Shown here piece after piece: positions 30,714-39,767 of a DNA stretch of 64,000 bases. The notes beneath the pieces were generated by a model. It saw only the letters and a list, made by a program, of their open reading frames with translations, was not told the DNA's origin and did not search any database. Source of the stretch: Opitutus terrae PB90-1 (GTDB lineage Bacteria; Verrucomicrobiota; Verrucomicrobiia; Opitutales; Opitutaceae); assembly GCF_000019965.1 (NCBI RefSeq), contig NC_010571.1:806001-870000 (forward strand), read 5' to 3'. The position numbers and the translations under genes were made by a program. Every line of letters begins with the position of its first letter. Within the stretch, counting starts at the first letter, position 1.

Positions 30714-31895
30714 TTACTGCAGTCCGCCGGCAACCGCGCCCAGTTGGAAGATCGGCAGGAACATCGCCATGACGATGCCGCCGACCACGACGCCAAGGAA
30801 GACAATGAGTAAGGGTTCAATCAGCGAGGTCAGGGCGGCCACGGTCGCCTCGCACTCGACGTCGTAAAAATCCGATATTTTTGTCATCATCCCGTCGACG
30901 TTGCCGGTCGACTCGCCGGCCTTCACCATATGTTTCATCATCGGGGGGAAGAAGGGATTGGCGGCGAGCACCTCGGACACCTGACCGCCTTGGCTCACAT
31001 GCCGCGTGATTTCGACGCAAGCCTCCTCAATCTGCACCTTGCCGCTCGCGGCGGAAACGATTTCGAGCGTGCGCAGAATCGGCACGCCGGAGCGAATCAG
31101 CGTGGCATAGGTGCGGCAGAAACGGGACAGCGCGATCTTGTGAATGAGGTTCCCAAAAATCGGCGCCTTCACCAGGAACTGGTCCTTCTGTCGGCGGCCC
31201 GTCGGGGTCGAAACGTACTTCTTGATAAACCAATAAAGCCCATAGCAGCCGAGTCCGATGGCCCACCAATACGCCTTCATGAACTCCGAGAGATCGATCA
31301 GTGCCTGCGTGGGCGCCGGCAACTTGGCGCCGAAGTCCGCGAACATCGACGCAAACACGGGAATCACGAAGATCAGCAGCACGTTGACCAACGCGACCGC
31401 CAAGCCGATCACCGCGATCGGATAGGTCATCGCCGACTTCACCTTTTTCGTCAGCCGCACGGTGGACTCGAAGTAGCTGGCCACCTTGCCCAGAATCTCG
31501 GCCAGCCCACCGCTCGCCTCGCCGGCTTCGACCATCGAGACGAAGAGGCTGTTGAAGGCGTTGGGGAATTTTTTCACCGACGACGAAAACGAGTTGCCGG
31601 ACGAGATGTCCGCACGCACATCGCGGATGATGATCCGGAAACACGGGTCCTCGGTCTGGTCCTGCAGCGCTTCCAGACACTGCACCAACGGCAGGCCCGC
31701 GATGAGCAACGAGGCGAGTTGCTGCGTGAAGATCGCCAGTTCACCCAGCGGCAGCTTGTATTTCTTGGCCTTCTTCTCGAGCGCCTTCTGCTTCGCCAAT
31801 GCTTGCGCCGCCCGGACATTGCCCGTGCTTTTCCTGGATGCATCCGTACGGGTCGCGGCACCTGGACCCGATGCAGCCGACGAGATGAGAGCCAT
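30714..31895 (-). CDS. pilC: Type IV pilus/type II secretion inner-membrane platform protein (PilC/GspF)
   Basis: 393 aa. It has two homologous GspF domains, each with the characteristic FTQQLASLLIAGLPLVQCLE and FCRTYATLIRSGVPILRTLE starts. Hydrophobic segments (YPIAVIGLAVALVNVLLIFV and LIEPLLIVFLGVVVGGIVMA) anchor it in the membrane. It is the platform that couples the PilB/PilT ATPases to pilin polymerisation. The N-terminal 40 residues differ from the usual PilC start. ATG 31895 is used, and ATG 31937 is an alternative. No other pilus genes are in the window; the downstream gene is the NtrC-like regulator. Confidence 0.88.
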   Translation of the reverse strand: MALISSAASGPGAATRTDASRKSTGNVRAAQALAKQKALEKKAKKYKLPLGELAIFTQQLASLLIAGLPLVQCLEALQDQTEDPCFRIIIRDVRADISSGNSFSSSVKKFPNAFNSLFVSMVEAGEASGGLAEILGKVASYFESTVRLTKKVKSAMTYPIAVIGLAVALVNVLLIFVIPVFASMFADFGAKLPAPTQALIDLSEFMKAYWWAIGLGCYGLYWFIKKYVSTPTGRRQKDQFLVKAPIFGNLIHKIALSRFCRTYATLIRSGVPILRTLEIVSAASGKVQIEEACVEITRHVSQGGQVSEVLAANPFFPPMMKHMVKAGESTGNVDGMMTKISDFYDVECEATVAALTSLIEPLLIVFLGVVVGGIVMAMFLPIFQLGAVAGGLQ

Positions 31896-32031
31896 GGTCA
31901 CGACGCAAACGCTAGCAATGCACGCTCGCAACCCCATTTGCGTTCACAATCGGTAAAAAGCCCGACGGTGACTTGCGGCACGAACGGAAGCTTGACCGCA
32001 TTTTGACACGGGCAACACTGCCCCGGCGCTC

Positions 32032-32105
32032 GCGGGTGTAGTTTAGTGGCAAAACTCCGCTCTTCCAAAGCGGTATCGTCGGTTCGATTCCGTCCACCCG
32101 CACCA
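32032..32105 (+). tRNA. tRNA-Gly (anticodon TCC)
   Basis: 74-nt cloverleaf: acceptor GCGGGTG/CACCCGC, short D-loop (TTTAGTGGCAAAA), anticodon stem CCGCT/AGCGG with loop CTTCCAA, and T-arm with GGTTCGATTCC. The 3' CCA is encoded at 32103-32105. Confidence 0.96.
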
Positions 32106-32306
32106 AGTTTCGCGCCCATCCGCAGCGGGCGCGCGCGGGCGCGGCGACGGTCCCGCCACCCGACCAATGCAGCGAACGATCGACCACCGAGCGAAAGCGG
32201 TCCACCGCCGACGCGGCGGAAGTGCTCCGGCCTCCGCCAGCAGACTGGGCTGGGACGGGAGTCTCGGCATCAGCGCTGCGTGCTCCGCAGCGGGAGCGGA
32301 TCCCCT

Positions 32307-33023
32307 GTGAATCTGATTCTTTTCGAACCGGCAGAAATCAACCGACCGCTCGCGGCAGGTGATCCGCGGGTGCGCCACGTTCTCGCGGTACTGCATCGTG
32401 CTGCAGGCGACGCTTTCGACGCCGGCATCATCAACGGTCCGCGCGGGAAGGCCCGGCTGCGGCCGCGGGCCGACGGTGACTATGATTGCGAATTCACGCC
32501 CACCGCGGAGCCACCACCCGCCGCTCCGATCGCTCTCGTGATCGGGCTGCCGCGACCCCAGACCGCTCGCGACATCCTCCGGGACGCGACCACCCTTGGC
32601 GTGCAGGCGCTCCATTTTGTCGCCACGGAGAAGGGCGATCCGAACTACGCGAGCAGTGCTCTCTGGCGCTCGGGCGAGTGGCGACGGCACGTGGTCATCG
32701 GCGCCGAGCAGGCGTTCTGCACGCGGCTGCCGGAAGTCACCCATGGCCGATCTCTCGCCGAGGTCGTCGCCGCGCTCATGCCCGGCGAGGCGCGGTTCGC
32801 GCTCGACAATTACGAAGCGGCACAACCGCTCGCGCGGAGCGAGATTGACGCACCGCGGGTGACGCTGGCGATCGGCGCCGAGCGCGGTTGGTCAACGCCG
32901 GAACGCGCGTTGCTTCGCCACCATGGATTCACTTTCGCGCACCTCGGCGAACGTGTACTGCGAACCGAAACGGCCTGCATCGCAGCCATCACGCTGGTGC
33001 GAGCCGCGCTCGGCGTCGCATAG
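32307..33023 (+). CDS. rsmE: 16S rRNA (uracil1498-N3)-methyltransferase
   Basis: 238 aa SPOUT-class enzyme that methylates U1498 of 16S rRNA. An N-terminal PUA-like domain (RVRHVLAVLHRAAGDAFDAG) precedes the knotted SPOUT domain. That domain has ALVIGLPRPQTARDILRDAT, LGVQALHFVATEK, and the SAM-binding knot TLAIGAERGWSTPER followed by LGERVLRTETA. The GTG start follows CGGGAGCGG, a reasonable ribosome-binding site. It lies 200 bases after tRNA-Gly and is convergent with rsmD. Confidence 0.93.
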   Translation: MNLILFEPAEINRPLAAGDPRVRHVLAVLHRAAGDAFDAGIINGPRGKARLRPRADGDYDCEFTPTAEPPPAAPIALVIGLPRPQTARDILRDATTLGVQALHFVATEKGDPNYASSALWRSGEWRRHVVIGAEQAFCTRLPEVTHGRSLAEVVAALMPGEARFALDNYEAAQPLARSEIDAPRVTLAIGAERGWSTPERALLRHHGFTFAHLGERVLRTETACIAAITLVRAALGVA

Positions 33024-33076
33024 CGACGACGTAAGCCGCGCAAGACGCGTCTGAGCATCTTCGTTACCTGCAAAAC

Positions 33077-33099
33077 CACGGGGGAGACTCCCGTGCCAC
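33077..33099. repeat. Half-element of palindromic repeat family B between rsmE and rsmD
   Basis: CACGGGGGAGACTCCCGTGC plus CAC differs at two positions from the right arm of the element at 50717-50739. It forms a compact hairpin between two convergent genes, where it could stall or end transcription in either direction. Confidence 0.65.
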
Positions 33100-33156
33100 G
33101 TGGGCGCAGCCCCGTCCCAAGTCAGAAAAGTGACATGCGCCGAAGAAGCGCCAGCC

Positions 33157-33735
33157 TCACTTCGCGCTGGGGGCGGACCGGCGAAAAAACGCCACCGTGG
33201 GCTGGCGCGCACCCTTGCCGAGCCGCTTGAGACAGGTCCAGCCCGTCGGCGCGAGTTCGACTTCACCCGGCATCTCCATCACCACGAGCGCGTCGGGTTC
33301 ACCCGCAAGCACGTCCGTGAGCCGGGCAAACAGCGGCGCCGAAATTTCGGAAATCACCTCGTAGGGCGGATCGATGAAGACGAGACTCGGCACGCGACCT
33401 CCACCGATCGGCGCAGCCAACGCGTCCATCTGGAGCACGGTCAATCCGGTCGGCGCACGGCCCACGCTCTTGCACACCGCCGCGATGTTTTGGCGGATGG
33501 AGGCGACCGCCTTCGCATTTCTCTCCACGAACACACCACCAGCCGCGCCCCGGCTGACCGCCTCGAGCCCATACGCACCGCTGCCGGCAAACAGATCGAG
33601 GAACTGGGCTCCCACGACGCGTTCGCCCAGGCTCGAAAACACGGCCTGCCGCATGCCATCCGTCGCCGGGCGGACTGCGTCACCTTTAGGCACCGCCAGC
33701 GTGATGCCTCGCGCAACTCCGCCGGTTATGCGCAT
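33157..33735 (-). CDS. rsmD: 16S rRNA (guanine966-N2)-methyltransferase
   Basis: 192 aa class I methyltransferase for G966 of 16S rRNA. It begins MRITGGVARGITLAVPKGD, as RsmD does, then VRPATDGMRQAVFSSL, SAM motif I in FLDLFAGSGAYGLEAVSRGA, and the catalytic DPPY in VFIDPPYEVI. ATG 33735 is chosen because the conserved start MRITGG begins there. It is convergent with rsmE, which modifies the same rRNA. Confidence 0.94.
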   Translation of the reverse strand: MRITGGVARGITLAVPKGDAVRPATDGMRQAVFSSLGERVVGAQFLDLFAGSGAYGLEAVSRGAAGGVFVERNAKAVASIRQNIAAVCKSVGRAPTGLTVLQMDALAAPIGGGRVPSLVFIDPPYEVISEISAPLFARLTDVLAGEPDALVVMEMPGEVELAPTGWTCLKRLGKGARQPTVAFFRRSAPSAK

Positions 33736-34158
33736 GACGCGGGTAGTTTTGGCCCCCCAAGCTCCAAACACTTAGGGATGGCGGGTAAAAACGCGTTGTT
33801 TGTCATCATCGAATACCGGGCGAGGCGCCGAGCACGTCCGGCGTCATGTGATTCCGGCAGCGGTCGTTCTTCAATTCCGAAACCCGCGGCAAGTCCGGCG
33901 GCGGCGAGTCCGCATCCGGAAAGGCGCGCCAGGGGTCCGCGCGAGGGGTTTTCACCCCATCCCGTCGCGTCGAACTCTGGCATGCTGCACGTCACCAGTT
34001 AATTGGAACACTCCGCTTCGATTCCGGTTCAACATAGCATTTGCACCGGCGGCCGATTTTCCTACCACTTGATCCTTAACACATCGAACGAGCCGTGGTC
34101 GCCGACTCCTCCACGGACCCGATGCGCAACGGCGCGCACGTTCGCTAGACTACAACCC
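33736..34158. other. Intergenic region of about 420 bases, no gene recognised
   Basis: No frame here is convincing. It has only a small GGGGT/ACCCC hairpin at 33945-33958. It must carry the rsmD promoter and that of the WP-repeat/mla operon. I saw no clear -35/-10 pair. Confidence 0.4.
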
Positions 34159-35643
34159 ATGAGCTTCCTCCGCTTCATCGCGACTCTCGGCTTTGCCGGG
34201 GTGTGCGCTGCCGCGCATGCGGAGGAAAACACGTGGCCGGTGCGGGTGGACCAAACCGACGACGAAGGGGTGGTGCTTTCATCGCAGTGGATCGGCCCGC
34301 TCGTGTTCGAAAAACCGTCTGCGGAGCCCGGCCGGGTCGCCGGAGTTCGGCCGCTTTTCGCCCGCTGGACCACGCCGGCCGGCGACCTGCGCGAGACCAA
34401 CGTCCTCTATCCGGTCTTCACGTATCGCACGGATGGCACGAACTTTCGCTGGAGCGTCTTCCAGTTGATGAACCGCTCGAGCTCGCACGATCTCGCATCA
34501 AGCGAGCCGGCGACGACGCGCCACGATACGTTCGATGTGTGGCCGTTCTGGTTCTCGCGAGACACCGGATCTCCGGAAACATCCTATCGGGCGCTGTTCC
34601 CGATCGCAGGCACTCTCAAATCCCGCCTCGGCTACGACGAGCTGTCGTGGACCTTGTTTCCGCTCTATGGCCGCGCCGAGAAATCCGGCGCCGTGAGCAC
34701 GAGCACGCCGTGGCCGTTCATCAAGGTGACGCGCGGCACCGAGCAGGGGTTTGCGCTCTGGCCACTGTTCGGCCGGCGGGAGCGGCCGGGCGAATTCGAG
34801 CGCCAGTATTTCCTGTGGCCGCTGATCTGGAACAACACCCTCAGGCCGGCGGGCGACGCCGTGCACCCCGCCGCTCCACGGCGCGAGGTCGGTTTCCTGC
34901 CGTTTTACACCAGCGAAACCGACACCGGGTTCGTGAACCGCAGCTATGTGTGGCCGTTTTTTGGCTACACCGATCGGACGCAACCCATCCGCTATCACGA
35001 GACCCGCTACTTCTGGCCGTTTCTCGTTCAGGGGCACGGCGATGAACGAAAGGTGAACCGCTGGGGCCCGGTCTATACGCACTCGATCGTGAAGGGCACG
35101 GAAAAGACGTGGATCGCGTGGCCGATCTACCGCGAGAAGACCTGGTCCGATCCCGCGCTGCAGCACACGCAACGGCAGGTTCTCTATTTTCTTTACCGCT
35201 CGACCCAGCAGCGGAGCGCGACGAATCCGCAGGCGCCGATGGCCGAGAAGGCGCACCTCTGGCCGCTGATCAGCTCTTGGGACAACGGCGCCGGCCGGAA
35301 GCAGGTGCAGATCCCGAGCCCGCTAGAGGTGTTCTTCCCCGACAACGAGCGCGTGCGCGTGTCCTGGTCGCCGCTGTTCGCGCTCTACCGCTTCGATCAA
35401 ACCGCGCCCGACACCCAGCGACACGAGTTCCTCTGGGGGTTGTTGACGTGGCGGCGGGCGCCGCAACAGCGCGAGTTTCACCTCGGCCCGCTGTTCAGCG
35501 TCCGCGAACGCGCGGGCGAAAAACGCATCGCCTTCGGCAACGGGCTGCTCGCGTGGCAGCGCAGCGCGGCCACCGGCCGCTGGCGGTTCTTCTGGTTCGA
35601 TTTCCCGGCGAAAGAAAACAAGCTTCGGGCCGCGGCCCGGTGA
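34159..35643 (+). CDS. Exported WP-repeat protein of unknown function, upstream of mlaEFD
   Basis: 494 aa. A signal peptide opens it (SFLRFIATLGFAGVCAAAHA). The mature protein is a chain of short beta-like segments, each built around an aromatic-Pro core and spaced about 20-35 residues: VWPFWF, LFPIAG, LFPLYG, PWPFIK, LWPLFG, LWPLIW, FLPFYT, VWPFFG, FWPFLV, AWPIYR, LWPLIS and LGPLFS. Charged turns separate them. This suggests a beta-barrel or beta-solenoid in the periplasm or outer membrane. The stop codon is one base before the mlaE start, so it is almost certainly translated with the Mla-type lipid transporter. I do not know a named function. Confidence 0.75.
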   Translation: MSFLRFIATLGFAGVCAAAHAEENTWPVRVDQTDDEGVVLSSQWIGPLVFEKPSAEPGRVAGVRPLFARWTTPAGDLRETNVLYPVFTYRTDGTNFRWSVFQLMNRSSSHDLASSEPATTRHDTFDVWPFWFSRDTGSPETSYRALFPIAGTLKSRLGYDELSWTLFPLYGRAEKSGAVSTSTPWPFIKVTRGTEQGFALWPLFGRRERPGEFERQYFLWPLIWNNTLRPAGDAVHPAAPRREVGFLPFYTSETDTGFVNRSYVWPFFGYTDRTQPIRYHETRYFWPFLVQGHGDERKVNRWGPVYTHSIVKGTEKTWIAWPIYREKTWSDPALQHTQRQVLYFLYRSTQQRSATNPQAPMAEKAHLWPLISSWDNGAGRKQVQIPSPLEVFFPDNERVRVSWSPLFALYRFDQTAPDTQRHEFLWGLLTWRRAPQQREFHLGPLFSVRERAGEKRIAFGNGLLAWQRSAATGRWRFFWFDFPAKENKLRAAAR

Positions 35644-35644
35644 C

Positions 35645-36397
35645 ATGAAACAATTCCACGCCATCTTCGAGGGTATCGGCAGCACCGTGCTGCTGCTGGT
35701 GCGCAGCCTCTCGTTCATCGGCACGCTGCCACGTCAGCGCGCCCGGCTCATCGAGCAGTGCTTCACCATCGGCTACACCACCCTGCCGATCGTCGCGATC
35801 CTCAGCTTCTTCATCGGCAGCGTGCTCGCACTCCAGGCGGGCTACGCCATGCAGAACGTCGGCGCCAAGCAATACATCGGTTCGCTGGTCGGACTCTCCA
35901 TGGCTCGGGAACTCGGTCCCGTCATGGTCGCCATCCTGCTCGCCGGTCGCGTGGGCTCATCCATCGCTGCCGAACTCGCCTCGATGAAGGTCTACCAGGA
36001 AGTCGACGCGCTCGTCACGATGAACATTCCGCCCGAGCGAATGCTCGTGCTGCCGCGATTGATCGCGGTGCTGTTCATGATGCCGGTGTTGGTCATGATC
36101 GCCAACCTCGTCGGCTGGTTCGGCGGCGCGATCGTCGCGAAATACACCACCTTCATCTCGATCGATCCGCCCGCCTACTTCGCCGTGTTGCGCCGCTACA
36201 CGGAGTTCAAGGACGTGCTCAACGGGCTCATCAAGGCCGAGGTCTTCGGCTTCGGCGTCGTTCTGGTCTGCTGCAACATCGGGCTCAACACGCGTGGTGG
36301 CCCGCGCGAAATCGGCGCCGCCGTCACGCAGGCCGTGGTGACCTCGCTCATCCTCATCCTCGTGCTGAACTACTTCGTCACGAAAGCGCTCCTCTGA
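35645..36397 (+). CDS. mlaE: MlaE-type ABC transporter permease
   Basis: 250 aa inner-membrane permease of the MCE/Mla phospholipid transport system. It has an interfacial N-terminal helix and about five transmembrane helices, with the family hallmark ARELGPVMVAILLAGRVGSS and AELASMKVYQEVDAL (coupling helix toward MlaF), and the closing RGGPREIGAAVTQAVVTSLI. It starts one base after the WP-repeat gene and ends two bases before mlaF. The ATG follows CGGTGAC without a Shine-Dalgarno sequence, so translational coupling is likely. Confidence 0.94.
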   Translation: MKQFHAIFEGIGSTVLLLVRSLSFIGTLPRQRARLIEQCFTIGYTTLPIVAILSFFIGSVLALQAGYAMQNVGAKQYIGSLVGLSMARELGPVMVAILLAGRVGSSIAAELASMKVYQEVDALVTMNIPPERMLVLPRLIAVLFMMPVLVMIANLVGWFGGAIVAKYTTFISIDPPAYFAVLRRYTEFKDVLNGLIKAEVFGFGVVLVCCNIGLNTRGGPREIGAAVTQAVVTSLILILVLNYFVTKALL

Positions 36398-36399
36398 CC

Positions 36400-37212
36400 A
36401 TGGCTGACCGTTCTCCCAGTCTGACCCGGAACCCGTTCACGGCGGAGGAAAAGCCCGCCGTGAGCGTCGCCGTCGAACACCTGTCGAAAAGCTTCGGCGC
36501 GCTGCAGGTCCTCAAGGATGTCAGCTTCGCCGTCGAGCCGGGCGAGATCTTCGTGCTGATGGGCCCCAGCGGCTCGGGCAAGAGCGTGTTGCTGAAACAC
36601 ATCGTCGGACTCGAACTGCCCACCGCCGGCCGCGTGATGGTCGACAGCCACGACGCGAGTTCGGAACGTACGCGCGAGCAGATCCGGATGGCGCTGGTGT
36701 TCCAGGCTGGCGCGCTCTTCAACTCGCTCAGCGTTTACGACAACCTCGCGCTCTACCTGCGCGAGCACCAGGTGGCGAACGAGGGTGGCATCCGCGAGAA
36801 AGTGATGCGCGCGCTGCAGATTCTCTCGCTCGAAAACGCCGCTTCGAAGCTGCCCGCCGAACTCTCCGGCGGCATGAAGAAGCGCGTCGCCATCGCCCGC
36901 GCGCTCGTCATGGAGCCGCAGCTCATGCTCTACGACGAACCGACGAGCGAGCTCGATCCCGTGATGGGCGCGACCATCAGCGAAATCATCGCCACGCTGA
37001 AGGACGAGTTTCACGTTACCACGATCGTCGTATCGCACGACCGGGATCTCGCGCTGAGCATCGCCGATCGCGTCGGCATCCTGATGAACGGCCAGCTCAT
37101 TCACGTCAGCCCGCCTGCGGCGCTGCGTGATCCTCACGACCCGCGGATCGACGATTTCCTGAACCCCCAGGTCGATCTGAAGAACCCCCGCTTCAAGAAG
37201 CTCGAGATCTGA
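36400..37212 (+). CDS. mlaF: MlaF-type ABC transporter ATP-binding protein
   Basis: 270 aa cytoplasmic ATPase. Walker A is MGPSGSGKSVLLKHIVGLE, the Q-loop is in ALVFQAGALFNSLSVYDN, the ABC signature LSGGMKKRVAIARALVMEP, Walker B LMLYDEPTSELDP and the switch histidine in VVSHDR. The GALFNSLSVYDN and SGGMKKR variants are typical of the MCE/Mla branch. It powers lipid extraction or insertion via MlaE and MlaD. It follows mlaE after two bases. Confidence 0.95.
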   Translation: MADRSPSLTRNPFTAEEKPAVSVAVEHLSKSFGALQVLKDVSFAVEPGEIFVLMGPSGSGKSVLLKHIVGLELPTAGRVMVDSHDASSERTREQIRMALVFQAGALFNSLSVYDNLALYLREHQVANEGGIREKVMRALQILSLENAASKLPAELSGGMKKRVAIARALVMEPQLMLYDEPTSELDPVMGATISEIIATLKDEFHVTTIVVSHDRDLALSIADRVGILMNGQLIHVSPPAALRDPHDPRIDDFLNPQVDLKNPRFKKLEI

Positions 37213-37254
37213 ACACGCTTTCGCACCGCACCTTTCGATTCGGAGACCTGCCCT

Positions 37255-38253
37255 ATGAACACCGCACAACAAACCGCCCGCGTCGGGCTCTTTTTCGTCC
37301 TCGGCCTCGCTTTGACCTGGGTTACTTTCGAGACCCTCAGCGGCGGCAAGATCTTTCGGGAAGACGGCTACACGCTCATTGCTCCGTTCGGCTCGTTGAA
37401 AGAGCTGAAGAATGGCGACGAGGTCCGGATGGCCGGCGTGAAGATCGGCGTCGTCGAGCGCACCCGTTTGAACCCCGAGAAACGACGCGCCGAGGCGATC
37501 CTGCGGATCAACACTGACTCGACGATCCCGAGCGACGCCGTCGCCTCCATCTCGATGTCCGGGCTGATCGGCACGAACTACATCGCCGTCGATCTCGGCA
37601 CCCCGAGTGCGCCGGTGCTGCGGCCGGGTGATGAAATCCGCACGCGCAACACCGCCGATTTCAACTCGATCATGAGCGACCTCGGCAATCTCGGCCAGAA
37701 ACTCGAGGGCGCGCTGGGCGCGTTCGGCAAGGCCATGAGCGGCGAGGAAGGCCAGCCCGGTTTGTTCCAGAAGCTCGACCGGCTCGTGACCGAAAACCAG
37801 GAGAAGGTCACCGCGACGATGAGCAATCTCCAGGACATCACCGCCAAGGTGAACCAGGGGCAGGGCACGCTCGGCAAGCTCGTCAACGATCCCGCGCTCC
37901 ATGACGAGCTGCTTGCGGCGGTGCAGGACATCAAGGGTGCCGCTGCTGGCGCCAAGGATTTCATGGCCAACGCGCAGGCCATCGTCGACCAGGTGAAATC
38001 CGGCAAGGGCACGATCGGCGCGCTCGTCTACGACGAAAACGCCGCGAGCGACCTCAAGGCCACGATGGCGAACTTCCGCTCGGTGTCCGACAAGATCGCC
38101 AAGGGCGAAGGCACGCTCGGCAAGCTAATCCGTGACGACCAGCTCTACCAGAGCGCACAGTCGACGCTAAAGAAGGCCGACCGCGCGCTCGACGGCATGA
38201 GCGACTCCGGCCCGATCACCGCCGTCGGCGTCGTCGCGAATTCGCTGTTCTGA
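37255..38253 (+). CDS. mlaD: MlaD-type MCE-domain lipid-binding protein
   Basis: 332 aa. One N-terminal transmembrane helix (ARVGLFFVLGLALTWVTFE) is followed by an MCE domain (YTLIAPFGSLKELKNGDEVR, AGVKIGVVERTRL, ISMSGLIGTNYIAVDLG). A long helical tail has three degenerate repeats of about 50 residues led by GQGTLGKLVND, GKGTIGALVYDE and GEGTLGKLIRDD. MCE hexamers form the lipid channel across the periplasm; the extended helical tail may span towards the outer membrane. It is the last gene of the operon and is followed by a hairpin with a T-rich tail. Confidence 0.93.
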   Translation: MNTAQQTARVGLFFVLGLALTWVTFETLSGGKIFREDGYTLIAPFGSLKELKNGDEVRMAGVKIGVVERTRLNPEKRRAEAILRINTDSTIPSDAVASISMSGLIGTNYIAVDLGTPSAPVLRPGDEIRTRNTADFNSIMSDLGNLGQKLEGALGAFGKAMSGEEGQPGLFQKLDRLVTENQEKVTATMSNLQDITAKVNQGQGTLGKLVNDPALHDELLAAVQDIKGAAAGAKDFMANAQAIVDQVKSGKGTIGALVYDENAASDLKATMANFRSVSDKIAKGEGTLGKLIRDDQLYQSAQSTLKKADRALDGMSDSGPITAVGVVANSLF

Positions 38254-38256
38254 GCG

Positions 38257-38461
38257 CGCGGCGGCATAGCCGCCGCGAGCGCCGAGCCAGCCCACGACCC
38301 TGAAATCTCATCCGATGGAGCCCGCCGTCCTGGCGGGCTCTTTCGTTGAAGATTTCCGCAAAACGGCCCACTTCGAGTGGGCACGGCAGCGCCGGTAGGG
38401 CGTGCTCTCCGAGCGCGCCGTGTAGCACCAGCGTGTTTCCGGCGGCCACGGTGTGGCCGCC
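38257..38461. repeat. Cluster of palindromic half-elements between mlaD and argG
   Basis: Four perfect or near-perfect hairpins lie between the convergent genes: CGCGGCGGC/GCCGCCGCG at 38257-38277 (loop ATA), GAGCCCGCC/GGCGGGCTC at 38318-38340, a GGTAGGG-led half-element at 38394-38419, and GGCGGCCAC/GTGGCCGCC at 38441-38461 (loop GGT). They belong to or resemble families C and D of the window's repeats. Confidence 0.7.
38318..38347 (+). terminator. Probable terminator of the WP-repeat/mlaEFD operon
   Basis: A 9-bp stem GAGCCCGCC/GGCGGGCTC with a five-base loop is followed by TTTCGTT on the plus strand. The T-run is short. The hairpin is also a family D half-element, so the repeat may double as terminator. 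Confidence 0.6.
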
Positions 38462-38468
38462 CTGCCAA

Positions 38469-39695
38469 CTACACCTTCGGACCGCCCTGCGCGTAATAGC
38501 GCGCGCGCAGCCGCAGCCCGTTGAGCCGGATGAACCCGGTGGCGTCGCTCTGGTTGTACCAGCTCCTCACGCCTTCCATCGAGGCGACCTTCATGTCGTA
38601 GAGCGAATACTTCGACTTCCGGCCGCAGGTGATGATGTTGCCCTTGTAGAGCTTCAGCCGGACCGTGCCGGTGACGTTCTCCTGGCTCTTGTCGACCAGC
38701 GCCTGAAGCGCCTCGCGTTCCGGGGCGAACCAGAATCCGTAGTAAACCAGCTCGGCATACTTCGGGATCAGCGAGTCGCGCAGGTGCATGACCTCGCGAT
38801 CCATCGTCAGCGATTCGATCTGCCGGTGGCCCTGCATCAGGATCGTGCCACCCGGCGTCTCGTAGACGCCACGGGACTTCATGCCGACGAAACGGTTCTC
38901 CACCAAGTCGACCCGGCCGATGCCGTGCTTGCCGCCGAGCTTGTTGAGCGCCTTCAACACGCCCGCGGGCGAGAGCTTTTTGCCGTTCACCGCGACGCAG
39001 TTGCCCTTCACGAATTCGAGTTCGACGTATTCCGCCTTGTTGGGCGCGTCCTCGGGCGAGACCGAGAGTTTGAACATGCCCTTGTTCTCGGGCGTGGTCG
39101 GGTCGAACCACGGGTCCTCGAGGATGCCCGCCTCGTAGGAGATATGCAGGAGATTGCGATCCATCGAATACGGCTTCTTGAGCGACGCCTCGACCGGAAT
39201 CTTGTGCTCCTGGCAGTAGGCGATCATCTCCGCGCGGCCCGGGAACTGCTCGCGGAATTTCTCGATCTTCCACGGCGCCACAATCTGCAGCTTCGGATCG
39301 AGCGCCATGTACGTCAGCTCGAACCGGCACTGGTCGTTGCCCTTGCCGGTGGCGCCGTGCGCGACCGTGTCAGCTTTCTCACGCTTCGCGATCTCGACCT
39401 GCGCCTTCGCGATCAACGGACGCGCGATGGACGTGCCGAGGTAATACTGACCCTCGTAGATCGCGTTCGCACGGATCATCGGGTAAATGAAGTCGCGCGC
39501 GAATTCCTCCACCAGATCCAGCGTGTAGTGTTTCGACGCGCCGGTCTTGCGGGCCTTCTGCGGCAGGCCTTTTAGCTCCTCCTCCTGCCCGATGTCCGCC
39601 GCGAAGGTGACGATCTCCGCGTCGTAGGTTTCCCGGAGCCACTTGACGATGACCGACGTGTCGAGACCGCCGGAGTATGCGAGGACGATTTTCAT
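38469..39695 (-). CDS. argG: Argininosuccinate synthase
   Basis: 408 aa. It joins citrulline and aspartate using ATP in arginine synthesis. The PP-loop is [19 protein letters not shown] at the N-terminus, followed by the substrate-binding [18 protein letters not shown] and [18 protein letters not shown] segments. ATG at 39695 gives normal length. It is read after argF, 72 bases apart, and both belong to the run argB-argD-argF-argG on the minus strand. argH is not in the window. Confidence 0.97.
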   Translation of the reverse strand: MKIVLAYSGGLDTSVIVKWLRETYDAEIVTFAADIGQEEELKGLPQKARKTGASKHYTLDLVEEFARDFIYPMIRANAIYEGQYYLGTSIARPLIAKAQVEIAKREKADTVAHGATGKGNDQCRFELTYMALDPKLQIVAPWKIEKFREQFPGRAEMIAYCQEHKIPVEASLKKPYSMDRNLLHISYEAGILEDPWFDPTTPENKGMFKLSVSPEDAPNKAEYVELEFVKGNCVAVNGKKLSPAGVLKALNKLGGKHGIGRVDLVENRFVGMKSRGVYETPGGTILMQGHRQIESLTMDREVMHLRDSLIPKYAELVYYGFWFAPEREALQALVDKSQENVTGTVRLKLYKGNIITCGRKSKYSLYDMKVASMEGVRSWYNQSDATGFIRLNGLRLRARYYAQGGPKV

Positions 39696-39767
39696 GGAAA
39701 TGAATTCAGATTAGCCGCCAAGACGCGCATCAGGCGCAAAGAGAAAAATTCCGAGACACGACGGGCA

